From Flavobacterium franklandianum (GTDB lineage: Bacteria; Bacteroidota; Bacteroidia; Flavobacteriales; Flavobacteriaceae), in NCBI RefSeq assembly GCF_007097365.1, contig NZ_VJZR01000002.1, positions 205,464 through 269,463 on the forward strand: 64,000 nt of DNA, written 5' to 3'. The position numbers were made by a program, and so were the translations under genes. Below are positions 18,130 through 27,571 of this stretch, one piece after another (position 1 is the stretch's first letter; every line of letters starts with the position of its first letter). The notes below the pieces were generated by a model. That model was not told the DNA's origin and did no database searches. It worked only from the letters and a program-made list of their open reading frames with translations.

Positions 18130-19575
18130 TTAATTCATCTCACTCAAACTAACTGCTTCCCCAATCAAAGTTCCGCTGGTGCAACTCGTGATTTTTACAT
18201 TTACAAATTCACCAATTTTATAATCTTCTTTTGGAAACACCACCACAATGCTTTGGGAATTTCTTCCTGACCAATCTTTTTCAGATTTTTTCGATGCTTT
18301 TTCTACCAAAACTTCCACGATTTGTCCCACGAATTCCTGAGTTCTTAAGGCGCTGTGACTTCTTTGTAGATCGACAATCTCTTGTAATCTTCGCGATTTT
18401 GTGGTTTCGGGAACGTCATCTTCCATTTTACGTTCGGCTAATGTTCCCGGGCGTTCGGAGTATGCGTACATATAACCAAAACTGTATTTCACGTGTTCCA
18501 TCAAACTCAAGGTGTCTTGATGATCTTCTTCGGTTTCAGTTGGAAAACCTGAAATTAAGTCTTGTGTAACGGAACAATCTGGTATTATAGTTCTGATTTT
18601 ATCAATCAAAGTCATATACTCTTCACGAGTGTGCAAACGGTTCATTTCCTTGAGAATTCTGTTGCTTCCTGATTGAACTGGCAAGTGAATGTGGTTGCAA
18701 ATGTTTGAATGTTTCGCAATAACGTGCAAAACACTTTCGTGCATATCCTGTGGATTGGAAGTCGAAAAACGGATGCGCATTTTTGGAAAACCAACAGCCG
18801 CCATTTTGAGCAGTTGATCAAAATCAACCGCGGTTGCTTTTTGTATTTCAGAAGCATTGTCGAAATCTTTTTTCAATCCTCCACCATACCATAAATAGCT
18901 ATCTACATTTTGGCCTAAAAGTGTAATTTCTTTAAAACCTTTGTCCCATAAATCCTGAATTTCCTTCTTAATACTTTGTGGCTCACGGCTGCGTTCGCGA
19001 CCTCGGGTAAAAGGCACTACACAAAACGTACACATATTGTCGCAACCCCGAGTAATGGAAACAAAAGCCGAAACGCCATTCGAGTTCAATCGAACGGGAG
19101 AGATATCGCCATAAGTTTCGTCTTTGGATAAAATAACGTTGATGGCATCGCGACCTGCTGAAACTTCGGCCAATAAATTGGGTAAATCTTTGTAGGCATC
19201 AGGACCAACAACTAAGTCCACAATCTTTTCTTCGTCAAGAAATTTTTCTTTCAAACGTTCTGCCATACAGCCCAAAACCCCAACTTTCATTTTTGGATTC
19301 GTGCGTTTTACGGCATTGTATTTTTCCAAACGTTTGCGAATAGTTTGTTCTGCTTTGTCGCGAATCGAACAGGTGTTTACCAAAACCAAATCGGCTTCTT
19401 CAAGGATTTGTGTGGTATTGTATCCGTTTGACGATAGGATGGAAGCCACGATTTCACTGTCCGAAAAATTCATTGCACAGCCGTAACTTTCTATAAAAAG
19501 TTTTTTTGTATTTTCAGGTTTGTTTTCTAAAACTAGACTTTCGCCTTGCTTGCTTTCTTCTATAATCTTTTCCAT
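18130..19575 (-). CDS. miaB: tRNA-2-methylthio-N6-dimethylallyladenosine synthase MiaB
   Basis: The 481-residue radical-SAM enzyme adds a methylthio group to i6A37 of tRNAs reading UNN codons. The N-terminal UPF0004 domain begins LFIESYGCAMNFSDSE, with cysteines for the auxiliary cluster in YGCAMN, VNTCSIR and LGCMAE. The radical-SAM loop is RGCDNMCTFCVVP, with CxxxCxxC. The C-terminal TRAM domain ends in TSCTSGTLIGEAV. The ATG at 19575 was chosen; the upstream in-frame ATG at 19620 would place the start in the promoter, since a TAnnTTTG box lies at 19610-19617. Confidence 0.95.
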   Translation of the reverse strand: MEKIIEESKQGESLVLENKPENTKKLFIESYGCAMNFSDSEIVASILSSNGYNTTQILEEADLVLVNTCSIRDKAEQTIRKRLEKYNAVKRTNPKMKVGVLGCMAERLKEKFLDEEKIVDLVVGPDAYKDLPNLLAEVSAGRDAINVILSKDETYGDISPVRLNSNGVSAFVSITRGCDNMCTFCVVPFTRGRERSREPQSIKKEIQDLWDKGFKEITLLGQNVDSYLWYGGGLKKDFDNASEIQKATAVDFDQLLKMAAVGFPKMRIRFSTSNPQDMHESVLHVIAKHSNICNHIHLPVQSGSNRILKEMNRLHTREEYMTLIDKIRTIIPDCSVTQDLISGFPTETEEDHQDTLSLMEHVKYSFGYMYAYSERPGTLAERKMEDDVPETTKSRRLQEIVDLQRSHSALRTQEFVGQIVEVLVEKASKKSEKDWSGRNSQSIVVVFPKEDYKIGEFVNVKITSCTSGTLIGEAVSLSEMN

Positions 19576-19609
19576 AGTCACTTTCAAAAGTGTGATTTTA
19601 TTAAGGATG

Positions 19610-19641
19610 CAAAGGTACAATTATTTGAATGAATATGACAA
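19610..19641 (-). promoter_or_regulatory. miaB promoter (-33 TTG, -7 TACCTTTG)
   Basis: On the minus strand TACCTTTG (19617-19610) matches TAnnTTTG, with a TTG (19641-19639) 21 bases upstream. It lies 35 nt before the miaB ATG at 19575 and rules out the longer start at 19620. Confidence 0.6.
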
Positions 19642-19771
19642 GATGTCAGATGAAGAATTAACAATGTTTTAAGTGGTTGTGAATTACGAAAAGTTTCATT
19701 ACAAAATAGGACCTTTTTGTCGTGGCGTAAGTAATCTCCTGTTTTAATGTTTGCGTGAAAAGTGTATTGAT

Positions 19772-19851
19772 TTGGATTTTTATCAATAACTTCACATTAT
19801 TGATTTGGATTTTTATCATTTATATAGTATTTTTGCCTTGGATTTTTATCA
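19772..19851 (+). promoter_or_regulatory. Three 14-bp direct repeats at exact 33-bp spacing over the DUF4143 promoter
   Basis: TTGGATTTTTATCA occurs at 19772-19785, 19805-19818 and 19838-19851, each exactly 33 bases after the last. The first two copies are identical over 20 bases (19766-19785 and 19799-19818). A promoter fits between them: TTTG at 19804-19807 in copy 2, a 20-base spacer, and the -7 box TATTTTTG at 19828-19835. Copy 3 then covers the expected transcription start, 6 bases before the ATG at 19858. The pattern suggests a cooperative operator on one face of the helix. Confidence 0.7.
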
Positions 19852-19857
19852 AAGTGT

Positions 19858-21174
19858 ATGTATTTAGAAAGAAAAATTGATGTTGAATTAGAAATTTGGA
19901 AACAATTGCCAAACAGAAAGCCACTGATTTTAAGAGGTGCGAGGCAAGTTGGCAAATCTTCTAGTGTGAAAAATCTATCTACGAAATTTAAGTATTTTAT
20001 TGAAATAAATTTTGATGAAAATCCTACCTATGCTACTATTTTTGAGAAAGGATTAGATCCTGCTGGGATTTGTGAACAACTTTCGGTAATTTCAAATACG
20101 CCAATTATCGAGGGAGAAACATTATTATTTTTCGATGAAATTCAATCTTGTATTCCTGCAATTTCTTCTTTGAGGTATTTTTATGAAAAAATGCCCAATT
20201 TGCATCTTATTGCTGCGGGTTCATTATTGGAGTTTGCATTATCTGAAATCCCATCTTTTGGAGTTGGAAGAGTCCGCTCCATTTTTATGTATCCACTTTC
20301 CTTCGAGGAATTTTTATTGGCAAACAAGGAAAATGGATTAGTTGAAGCGTTGAATAAGGCAACAACAAAAACAGCTTTCCCCGAATTATTTCATCAAAAG
20401 TTGAAAACTTATTTGAAAAAATTTTTAATTATAGGAGGAATGCCCGAAGCTGTGAAAACCTATATTTCTAATGGAGATATGTTGGAAGTTCAAAGGGTTT
20501 TAGATGATTTAATACTTTCGATTCAAGCAGATTTCGTAAAATATAAAATTAGGGTTTCGCCAGCAAGAATTCGGGAAGTATTTGATGCTGTAGTGAAGCA
20601 AGTTGGAAATAAATTCAGTTATTCCTATCCAAATGCCACATTAAACAATGTTCAGATTAAGGAAGCATTAGTTCTTTTAGAAATGGCTGGGTTAGTCTAT
20701 TTTGTTACACATTCGGCAAGTAATGGCATTCCTATTGGAGCGGAAATAAATTCTAAAAAAAGAAAAATTTTGCTTTTTGATACAGGAATATTCCAAAGAA
20801 TTCAAGGTTTAAATATTGCGCAATTGCTTATCGAAGATGACTTCAACAGCATTAACAAGGGGAATATTGCCGAATTGCTTGTGGGTTTAGAGTTGATAAA
20901 AAACACTTCTTGCTACGAAAAAACGCATTTGTATTATTGGCAGCGAGAAGCTAAAAATAGCCAAGCTGAAGTAGATTATGTCATTCAAAAACAAGATAAA
21001 ATTATTCCAATCGAGGTAAAAGCTGGAACTAAAGGCAGTATGCAAAGTCTGTATTTATTTCTTGAAGAAAAAAAACTAGACTTTGGAATACGGCTGTCAT
21101 TAGAGAATTTCTCTGAAATGGAAAAAATAAAAATTGTTCCGTTGTATGCAGTTGGAAATTTATTGACGAGTTGA
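19858..21174 (+). CDS. DUF4143 family AAA ATPase
   Basis: The 438-residue protein has Walker A GARQVGKSS (residues 27-35) and Walker B LLFFDEIQ (near 91-98). SLLEFALSEIPSFGVGRVRSI is typical of the ATPase core. The C-terminal DUF4143 domain includes AELLVGLELIKN and a PD-(D/E)XK-like segment (AEVDYVIQKQDKIIPIEVKAG, about 370-390). The biochemical role of this widespread, patchily distributed and often solitary family is unknown; some members are discussed as parts of defence or toxin-like systems. The leader is very short. Three direct repeats phased at 33 bp lie over its promoter, consistent with tight control. Confidence 0.85.
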   Translation: MYLERKIDVELEIWKQLPNRKPLILRGARQVGKSSSVKNLSTKFKYFIEINFDENPTYATIFEKGLDPAGICEQLSVISNTPIIEGETLLFFDEIQSCIPAISSLRYFYEKMPNLHLIAAGSLLEFALSEIPSFGVGRVRSIFMYPLSFEEFLLANKENGLVEALNKATTKTAFPELFHQKLKTYLKKFLIIGGMPEAVKTYISNGDMLEVQRVLDDLILSIQADFVKYKIRVSPARIREVFDAVVKQVGNKFSYSYPNATLNNVQIKEALVLLEMAGLVYFVTHSASNGIPIGAEINSKKRKILLFDTGIFQRIQGLNIAQLLIEDDFNSINKGNIAELLVGLELIKNTSCYEKTHLYYWQREAKNSQAEVDYVIQKQDKIIPIEVKAGTKGSMQSLYLFLEEKKLDFGIRLSLENFSEMEKIKIVPLYAVGNLLTS

Positions 21175-21188
21175 TGATTGTAAAACCA

Positions 21189-21221
21189 AACCCTTTCAAA
21201 GTTCAAAACTCTGAAAGGGTT
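21189..21221. repeat. Inverted repeat after the DUF4143 gene, possible terminator
   Basis: AACCCTTTCA and TGAAAGGGTT form a 10-bp stem with a 13-base loop, 15 bases after the stop codon. No strong T run follows at once, so it is more like a dispersed flavobacterial palindrome than a classic terminator. Confidence 0.5.
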
Positions 21222-21318
21222 GCTAGGTTTATACTATTATTTTCAAACTACCATTTACCGAAAAGGATAGGACATAATATTACATTTTAAATCAACTAAA
21301 CTATTTTTAAAATCATTT

Positions 21319-23355
21319 TTATTCAGCCGAAACTAATTTTTTTAGGCTGTTATATACTGCTAGCTCAACATCGGCGTGGTTTTTTGAATTGCATTGTTCT
21401 AATAAATCGTTCACTAAAGTTGGATTTACAATTTGTTTTTTTTCTATTTTTAAAAGCAGTTGTTGTGATAAATCGCTTAAACTTTTTGATAATGGTAAAA
21501 GAGGCTGAATAAGCGGTGCATTTGAACTCAACTCGATCAACTCAGCATTGACATTAATCCATTTTTTAAAATAATCAGTTACTAAAAGCTGGTTTTCTGA
21601 GCTTTTATTTTTTAGATAATTAGTTACTGCTGCGTCAAAGCCTAAAGCATCTTTGGCGTCTGGCGTACTAGCATCGGCAAAAAGGGTAAACGGTGAATAA
21701 GTTTTATATTCTGTGCCTTCATTGTTTCTGGAATATAGTTTCAGCGGTTCACAAATATTGGAAAAATCCTCCAAAGCAGTATTCGTTTGATTGTTGCTGA
21801 TGTGTCGCAATAGGACTTCTTTGTTTCTGATATGAGTGATTCCTAGCTCTTCTAATTGCAAAGAAATAACGTTCATTCTTTTGCGTAAGCTAGTCATATC
21901 TGTGATGTTTTCATTAGACCATAATCTTTCGGCTATGGCAGCTGTTCTTGGCCAAATTCTAGAGTCTATGGTTGTTGGAGTTACCAATTCGCTCCATATT
22001 GGGGCTTCTCCACCCAAAATTCTTGCTTTTTCTTCGGTAGTAAGCGTAATGTTTTTTGGCATTGGATCATTCAAATAATGATTTTCGACCCCCAACATTA
22101 AATCAATATAATAGCCGTTAGACAAAACCGTTTTATAGCCGTTTTTCACTGCATTTACGAGAGATTGTCCCGCTGCGATTCCTTCGTTTGAACCTTTCCA
22201 AGAATGAATTATGGCCTCTTTTGATAGGTTTTTAGTCATTATTTCTTCCCAGCCCATCAATGTTTTGTTGTGTTTTTTCAACATTGGAATCAATTGCATC
22301 GTAAAATAGGTTTGCAATTCGTGATTGTTTGCAAAATTGTTTTTCTTTTTGAATTCCTGAATTTTTGGATTCGAATCCCAATCTTTTCCTTCGTTTTCGT
22401 CTCCGCCAATGTGGAAAAAATTTCCTAAAAACAATGGGCAAACTTCATCGAAAATTTCACTCAATAGTTGATACGTTTTTGGATTTGAAGGGTCCAATGT
22501 TGGGGTAAAAATTCCTGAATTTCTTTCGAGAGAATAGGTATTTTCATCAAAATTGAGTTTGCTTCCCACTTCAGGATAAGCGGTTAGGATAGCTGATCCG
22601 TGACCTGGAACATCAATTTCAGGAACAACCATAATGCCTCTTTCATCAGCATATTTCACTATGTTTTTGATTTCTTCTTGCGTATAATAATTTCCGTCTG
22701 AGGACAATTGGATCAGTTTGGGATGATTTTTCAATTCGATTCTCCAGCCTTGATCATCGGTTAAATGCCAATGAAAAACATTCATTTTCATAGCTGCCAT
22801 CGCATCCAAATTTCTTTTGATAACATCTACAGGTTGAAAATGGCGAGCTGCATCTATCATCAATCCTCGCCAAGTAAATCTTGGAAAATCCGAAATCGTA
22901 GCCGTTGGGAAATAGTAAGAAGTGCTATTATTTTGAAGTAACTGCAATAGAGTTTCCAATGCGTGAATAGCTCCTAAATCGGAATTAGCATTGATAGTTA
23001 TTTTGTTAGATTGAATTTCTAGTTGATAGCTTTCATCTTGGTTTATTCCAATTTTTCCAGATTGTGAGCAATTTATTTGCAATTGTGCAGAGGGGAATTC
23101 ATTGATTTTGGTCACGAAACCTTGATTAAAAAACAGTCCGGTTCTTCCGTCTAATCTTCTTAAGAACTGTGATGTTCGGGCAAAAATTCGAGGATTTGGA
23201 TTTCCAGTAATATTTACTTTAAAATTTTTGTCTAAAGCAAAACTGCCATTTGTTACGCTAATAGATTGTGGCCAAGGCATTAGATTTAAGGCGTCGGTTT
23301 TGACTTGGGAATTTGCTAAAAAGCAAGAGGCAAATAGGATGAAAATGTATTTCAT
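21319..23355 (-). CDS. Beta-N-acetylhexosaminidase (GH20), secreted
   Basis: The 678-residue enzyme has a signal peptide (about residues 1-16) and a GH20b N-terminal domain. The catalytic TIM barrel has HWHLTDDQGWR near residue 193 and the catalytic Asp-Glu pair in HIGGDE near residue 317. The C-terminal region (about 510-678) is helical and includes a Bacteroidota-type extension. It cleaves terminal GlcNAc or GalNAc from chitooligosaccharides or glycoproteins, probably in the periplasm. It lies 28 bases downstream of the NagB-LmbE gene on the same strand, so the two form an amino-sugar-use operon. Confidence 0.93.
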   Translation of the reverse strand: MKYIFILFASCFLANSQVKTDALNLMPWPQSISVTNGSFALDKNFKVNITGNPNPRIFARTSQFLRRLDGRTGLFFNQGFVTKINEFPSAQLQINCSQSGKIGINQDESYQLEIQSNKITINANSDLGAIHALETLLQLLQNNSTSYYFPTATISDFPRFTWRGLMIDAARHFQPVDVIKRNLDAMAAMKMNVFHWHLTDDQGWRIELKNHPKLIQLSSDGNYYTQEEIKNIVKYADERGIMVVPEIDVPGHGSAILTAYPEVGSKLNFDENTYSLERNSGIFTPTLDPSNPKTYQLLSEIFDEVCPLFLGNFFHIGGDENEGKDWDSNPKIQEFKKKNNFANNHELQTYFTMQLIPMLKKHNKTLMGWEEIMTKNLSKEAIIHSWKGSNEGIAAGQSLVNAVKNGYKTVLSNGYYIDLMLGVENHYLNDPMPKNITLTTEEKARILGGEAPIWSELVTPTTIDSRIWPRTAAIAERLWSNENITDMTSLRKRMNVISLQLEELGITHIRNKEVLLRHISNNQTNTALEDFSNICEPLKLYSRNNEGTEYKTYSPFTLFADASTPDAKDALGFDAAVTNYLKNKSSENQLLVTDYFKKWINVNAELIELSSNAPLIQPLLPLSKSLSDLSQQLLLKIEKKQIVNPTLVNDLLEQCNSKNHADVELAVYNSLKKLVSAE

Positions 23356-23383
23356 TTTTTATATGTTGTTTTTTGATAGATTT

Positions 23384-25321
23384 TTAATAATCAAAACGTT
23401 TAAAAGCTTCGATGGCTTCATACTCGGCAAGACCTAAATCGTCATACAGTTTTGCAGTGTTTTTGTTGCGATCTTCGGCTCTAACCCAAAATTCTCGTGG
23501 ATCATTTCCTAGAAACATTACTCTGTCTTTTTGAGATTGATGGTACAAAATAGCGTGTTTTTTGATGGTTACTTCGTCTGGACTCAATGGAACCGCCATG
23601 TCTATTTCGTGTAAGTCCCATTCGTGCCAAGCGCCTCGATATAGCCACAACCAACAATCATCCATATATGGATTTGGTTTGAGTTTTTTCAGGGCAGCAA
23701 AAATGGCATTTAAACAGACTTCATGAGTTCCGTGTGGATCAGCAAGATCTCCAGCTGCAAAAATTTGATGTGGTTTTATCTTGGCAATAATGTCGGATAC
23801 CCGTTTAATGTCTTCTTCACCAATTGGGTTTTTCTTTACCTGACCAGTTTCATAAAAAGGCATGTCTAAGAAATGGATGTTCTCGTCTTTTAATCCAATG
23901 TATCTTACTGCAGCAAAGGATTCGCGTCGTCTAATCAATCCTTTTAATTTTCGAACTTCGAGTAAATCTACTTGATTTTCAGATTTCTTATTTAAGAAAT
24001 CTATTGCGGATTGGAAATTTATTTTGCTTTTCTCTTCTCCCACAAAATCATAGCAAACTTCGGCAAATTTGAGTGCTTCATCATCCGTTACAGCAATGTT
24101 TCCGGAAGTTTGATACACTACGTGAACGTCGTGACCTTGTTTTATTAATTTTGAAAAAGTTCCGCCCATTGAAATCACATCATCATCGGGATGTGGACTA
24201 AAAAGGATCACTCTTTTTTTGGCTGGATTGGCTCTTTCGGGTCTGTTGCTGTCGTCTGTATTGGGTTTTCCACCTGGCCAACCCGTAATGGTGTGTTGCA
24301 ATACATTAAACATGTTAATGTTCAAATCATATGCAGAACCGCCAGATGCCAAAAGATCAGACATTCCGTTGTTGTTATAATCTCTATCGGTGAGTTTTAA
24401 TATCGATTGTTTTGTTTTTTGGCAAAGCCAAACAATTGCTTTGCTTTTTAATTCCTGTGTCCAAATACATTCTCCAACGAGCCAAGGGGTTTTATATCGC
24501 GTCAATTCTGAGGCTGCAGATTGGTCTAAGATAAAAGTGGCATTGCTGTGATTTTGCAAAAATGTAGCTGGAACTTCGGAGCTAATATCACCTTGAATGG
24601 TTCTTTTGATAATGTCGGCTTTATTTTGTCCCCAAGCCATCAACACAATTCTTTTAGAACGAAGAATGGTTGAAACGCCCATTGTAACTGCTCTTTTTGG
24701 AACGAAATCAATGCCATTAAAATCGAAAGAAGCATCTACTCTAGTAATGTGATCCAATGTAATAATTCGAGTTCCTGAATTGATGTGGGAACCAGGTTCG
24801 TTGAAACCAACGTGACCTGTCCTACCAATTCCTAATAATTGAAAATCGAGTCCACCAGCATTTTTAATCTTCATTTCATAATCAATGCAATATTGATTCA
24901 AATCTTCAAAAGCTACAGTTCCGTCGGGAATATTAACATTTTCAGCCTCGATATCAATGTGATTGAATAGATGCTGGTGCATAAAATAAAAATAGCTTTG
25001 ATTGTTCTCTTTTGACATTGGATAATATTCATCCAAATTAAAAGTAATCACATTGCTAAAACTAAGCCCATCTTCTTTGTGCATTCTAACTAATTCTTCA
25101 TACACTTTTATTGGAGATGATCCTGTTGCTAAGCCCAATACGCAAGGTTTGTTTTTTGCTTGTTTGGATTTTATTAACTGTGCTATTTCTTGTGCAACAA
25201 TTTTAGAGGCTTCTGCTGAATTTTTGAAAATTTCGTTGTGGATTTTTTCAAATCTAGTTTCTTCAAATTTACCAGGGCTTTTATAGCTAATGTCAGGTTT
25301 AATTTCTAAAGCAGTTTTCAT
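23384..25321 (-). CDS. nagB: Glucosamine-6-phosphate deaminase fused to LmbE/PIG-L deacetylase-like domain
   Basis: The 645-residue fusion has an N-terminal NagB domain (about 20-290), with the phosphate loop GLATGSSPIKVYEEL and TFNLDEYYPM holding the E. coli Asp72 equivalent. In GIGRTGHVGFNEPGS, His143 and Glu148 are kept but Asp141 is replaced by Thr. The C-terminal half (about 370-640) is LmbE-like, with the zinc-binding HPDDD motif (SPHPDDDVISMGG) and a later DPHGTHEVC segment, so its ligands look intact. NagB turns GlcN6P into fructose 6-phosphate and ammonia. LmbE proteins deacetylate GlcNAc-type substrates. The two activities could act in series on GlcNAc derivatives. It precedes the GH20 gene. 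Confidence 0.88.
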   Translation of the reverse strand: MKTALEIKPDISYKSPGKFEETRFEKIHNEIFKNSAEASKIVAQEIAQLIKSKQAKNKPCVLGLATGSSPIKVYEELVRMHKEDGLSFSNVITFNLDEYYPMSKENNQSYFYFMHQHLFNHIDIEAENVNIPDGTVAFEDLNQYCIDYEMKIKNAGGLDFQLLGIGRTGHVGFNEPGSHINSGTRIITLDHITRVDASFDFNGIDFVPKRAVTMGVSTILRSKRIVLMAWGQNKADIIKRTIQGDISSEVPATFLQNHSNATFILDQSAASELTRYKTPWLVGECIWTQELKSKAIVWLCQKTKQSILKLTDRDYNNNGMSDLLASGGSAYDLNINMFNVLQHTITGWPGGKPNTDDSNRPERANPAKKRVILFSPHPDDDVISMGGTFSKLIKQGHDVHVVYQTSGNIAVTDDEALKFAEVCYDFVGEEKSKINFQSAIDFLNKKSENQVDLLEVRKLKGLIRRRESFAAVRYIGLKDENIHFLDMPFYETGQVKKNPIGEEDIKRVSDIIAKIKPHQIFAAGDLADPHGTHEVCLNAIFAALKKLKPNPYMDDCWLWLYRGAWHEWDLHEIDMAVPLSPDEVTIKKHAILYHQSQKDRVMFLGNDPREFWVRAEDRNKNTAKLYDDLGLAEYEAIEAFKRFDY

Positions 25322-25519
25322 GATTTTATTTTATTTTTTACTAATTTAAAGAATAAATTTTTATAAAAGGTTTTAAACCCACTAATTCAGATTTATTTCG
25401 CTTTGTTTTTAAAGTTAGTTACAGCGTAAATTTAACATTAATCTCATTCCCAAAAAAATAAATTCTCCCAACTGTCTAAAAGTTTCAACCAACGACAATA
25501 TTTAATCCATAATGCGTAT

Positions 25520-25549
25520 TTTGAAAACGTTTTCTTTTTTTTATATTTG
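25520..25549 (+). promoter_or_regulatory. Promoter with GAAAACGTTTTC palindrome, LytS/LytTR operon
   Basis: TTTG at 25520-25523 and TATATTTG at 25542-25549 are separated by 18 bases, a good Bacteroidota -33/-7 pair. The perfect 12-bp palindrome GAAAACGTTTTC (25523-25534) fills the -33 edge and spacer and looks like an operator, possibly of LacI type. The 319-bp gap 25322-25640 otherwise shows nothing recognisable. Confidence 0.6.
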
Positions 25550-25658
25550 TAAAAAGCCTTTTTAATTGCCAAATTGTTTAAAGTTGTAAAAATGTTTTTA
25601 TAGGAATTCACCAGAGAGAAATTAATTAGTTTGGTAAAAAGTGAGTAAAATAACGGAC

Positions 25659-26690
25659 ATGAAATTTGAAATAAAACTTCAAAACCATTTTTGGTTTTGG
25701 GGCATTTATTTTTTACTCAACTTCTTGCGTTGGGGAGCTTATTTTAACGATTATGGTTATTCTTTTAAATCCAACTTAGTTGAATTTGCGCTTCATATTC
25801 CTTTGGTTTATTTTAATTTATTTGTTTTGATTCCGCATTATGTGTTAAAATCTCACTATTATAAATTTGCTATAGCTTTACTGTTGAGTTTAATGGCGGT
25901 CTATTTATTGAAAACAGGAATGACCTATTATATTATTTCTGAAAATATTTGGCCAGAAGCCAATAGAGATTACAAACCTTTCGAAATGAATCATATTGTG
26001 GCCGTTTGTATTGGCGAATTGTACGTTTTGGCAATGGCGTCATCGGTATATTTGACACTGACTTGGTTAAAAGAAAGAGATCGAAACAGAGCTTTGAGGG
26101 AAGAACAGTTTAAAATAAAATTGAAATACCTGAAAAACCAGATTCAGCCTCATTTTTTCTTTAACACCCTGAATAATTTGTATGCTTTGTCACTTGAATC
26201 GTCAGACAAAGTTCCGGATGTGATTATAAAATTGTCAAAATTGATGGAATATGTTTTGTACGACATCGAAGGAACCAAATTTGTTCCTTTAATCAAAGAA
26301 ATCGATTATATCCAGAATTATATTGAAATTGAAAAACTCCGATTCGAAAACGTAGAAGTAACTATAAATATAGAATCGAATATTGATGATGTAAAAGTTC
26401 CTCCTTTATTATTTATTTCGCTACTGGAAAACGCCTTTAAACACGGGGGTTACAACAATAGTAAACTTATAATAAAGATAAATTGTAAACTTGCTGATGG
26501 TTTCTTGAATTTTGAAATCATAAATAATTTTGTACTTTCACAAAGTGTAAAAAGCTCAAACGGAATTGGTTTGACCAATACCAAAAAGAGACTTAAATTG
26601 ATTTTTAAAAATAATTTCACTTTAGAACATCAAGTGAAATTCAACTATTACATCATTCAATTGCAAATACCTATATATAATGAAGATTAA
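25659..26690 (+). CDS. LytS-type sensor histidine kinase (His_kinase family)
   Basis: The 343-residue membrane kinase has about four helices in residues 10-145. The His_kinase H-box follows with QIQPHFFFNTLNNLYAL, where the His is the phosphorylation site, and then a C-terminal ATPase region with LENAFKHGGYNN and NGIGLTNTKKRL. No periplasmic sensor domain is seen, so it may sense membrane state or a small ligand. Its 3' end overlaps the LytTR regulator gene by 11 bases, showing a functional pair. An in-frame GTG at 25641 could add six residues; the ATG at 25659 fits family starts better. Confidence 0.9.
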   Translation: MKFEIKLQNHFWFWGIYFLLNFLRWGAYFNDYGYSFKSNLVEFALHIPLVYFNLFVLIPHYVLKSHYYKFAIALLLSLMAVYLLKTGMTYYIISENIWPEANRDYKPFEMNHIVAVCIGELYVLAMASSVYLTLTWLKERDRNRALREEQFKIKLKYLKNQIQPHFFFNTLNNLYALSLESSDKVPDVIIKLSKLMEYVLYDIEGTKFVPLIKEIDYIQNYIEIEKLRFENVEVTINIESNIDDVKVPPLLFISLLENAFKHGGYNNSKLIIKINCKLADGFLNFEIINNFVLSQSVKSSNGIGLTNTKKRLKLIFKNNFTLEHQVKFNYYIIQLQIPIYNED

Positions 26691-27381
26691 ATGTGTATTG
26701 GTTGATGATGAACCTTTGGCTATAAAAGTCTTGCGAAATTATTTCGCAAATTTTTCAGAATTTGAAGTTATTGCTACATTTAACAATTCATTAGAAGGAT
26801 TGGATTTTATCAATAACAACGCTGTTGATGCGGTATTTTTAGATATCAATATGCCAATGATGACCGGTTTCGAATTAATAAGTTTGATGGAAAATAAACC
26901 AAAAGTAGTCATTACAACCGCTTTTAGAGAATTTGCCGCCGAAAGTTATGACCTTGAAGTTTTAGATTATTTGGTAAAACCCATTCCGTTACCTCGATTT
27001 ATAAAGTGCATCAATAGAATTACTACTGAATTCAGCCTAAAAAATAATCTTAAAATAGAACCACTTCGAGTTGATTCACACATTTTTATCAAAGTCGATA
27101 AAAAAATGGTGAAAATAAATATTGACGAAATCCTTTTTATCGAAGGTATGAAAGAATATATAAAAGTGGTGACCATCGATAAAACCTATATTACCCATAA
27201 ATCCTTGACCTCCTTGTCCGAAGAATTGCCCTCAGAGCTGTTTATCCGAATCCATAAATCCTACACTATCGCCATAGATAAAGTAAAATTTATCGAAGGA
27301 AATAGAATTCAAATACATTCCTATGCAATACCCATTGGGCGAAATTACAGCAAAGACGTAAAAAGCAGAATTTTAGAATAA
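26680..27381 (+). CDS. LytTR family response regulator
   Basis: The 233-residue protein has an N-terminal receiver domain (about 1-120) with acidic residues in LVDDEP and the phospho-acceptor Asp in AVFLDINMP. The switch lysine lies in LVKPIP. The C-terminal LytTR DNA-binding domain (about 135-233) contains DEILFIEGMKEYIKV and RIHKSYTIAIDKVKFIEGNRI. It overlaps the LytS-type kinase gene and is its cognate regulator. Targets are unknown. LytTR proteins usually bind paired 9-bp direct repeats; no obvious pair was recognised nearby. Confidence 0.92.
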   Translation: MKIKCVLVDDEPLAIKVLRNYFANFSEFEVIATFNNSLEGLDFINNNAVDAVFLDINMPMMTGFELISLMENKPKVVITTAFREFAAESYDLEVLDYLVKPIPLPRFIKCINRITTEFSLKNNLKIEPLRVDSHIFIKVDKKMVKINIDEILFIEGMKEYIKVVTIDKTYITHKSLTSLSEELPSELFIRIHKSYTIAIDKVKFIEGNRIQIHSYAIPIGRNYSKDVKSRILE

Positions 27382-27571
27382 CTATCTTATCCTTACTATA
27401 ACTACCTTAAATGACTGGAACATTATCAAATAATAACTGTAGCCAAATACAGTAATTTTTTTTCGAATATATTGTTGAAAATAGGTGCAATTAGTTGTAA
27501 CATATATTCGTTTAAGATTTATAAAATTCACTTTTAAAACCACTAAAAGTGCAATATTTAAAAAAAACTTC

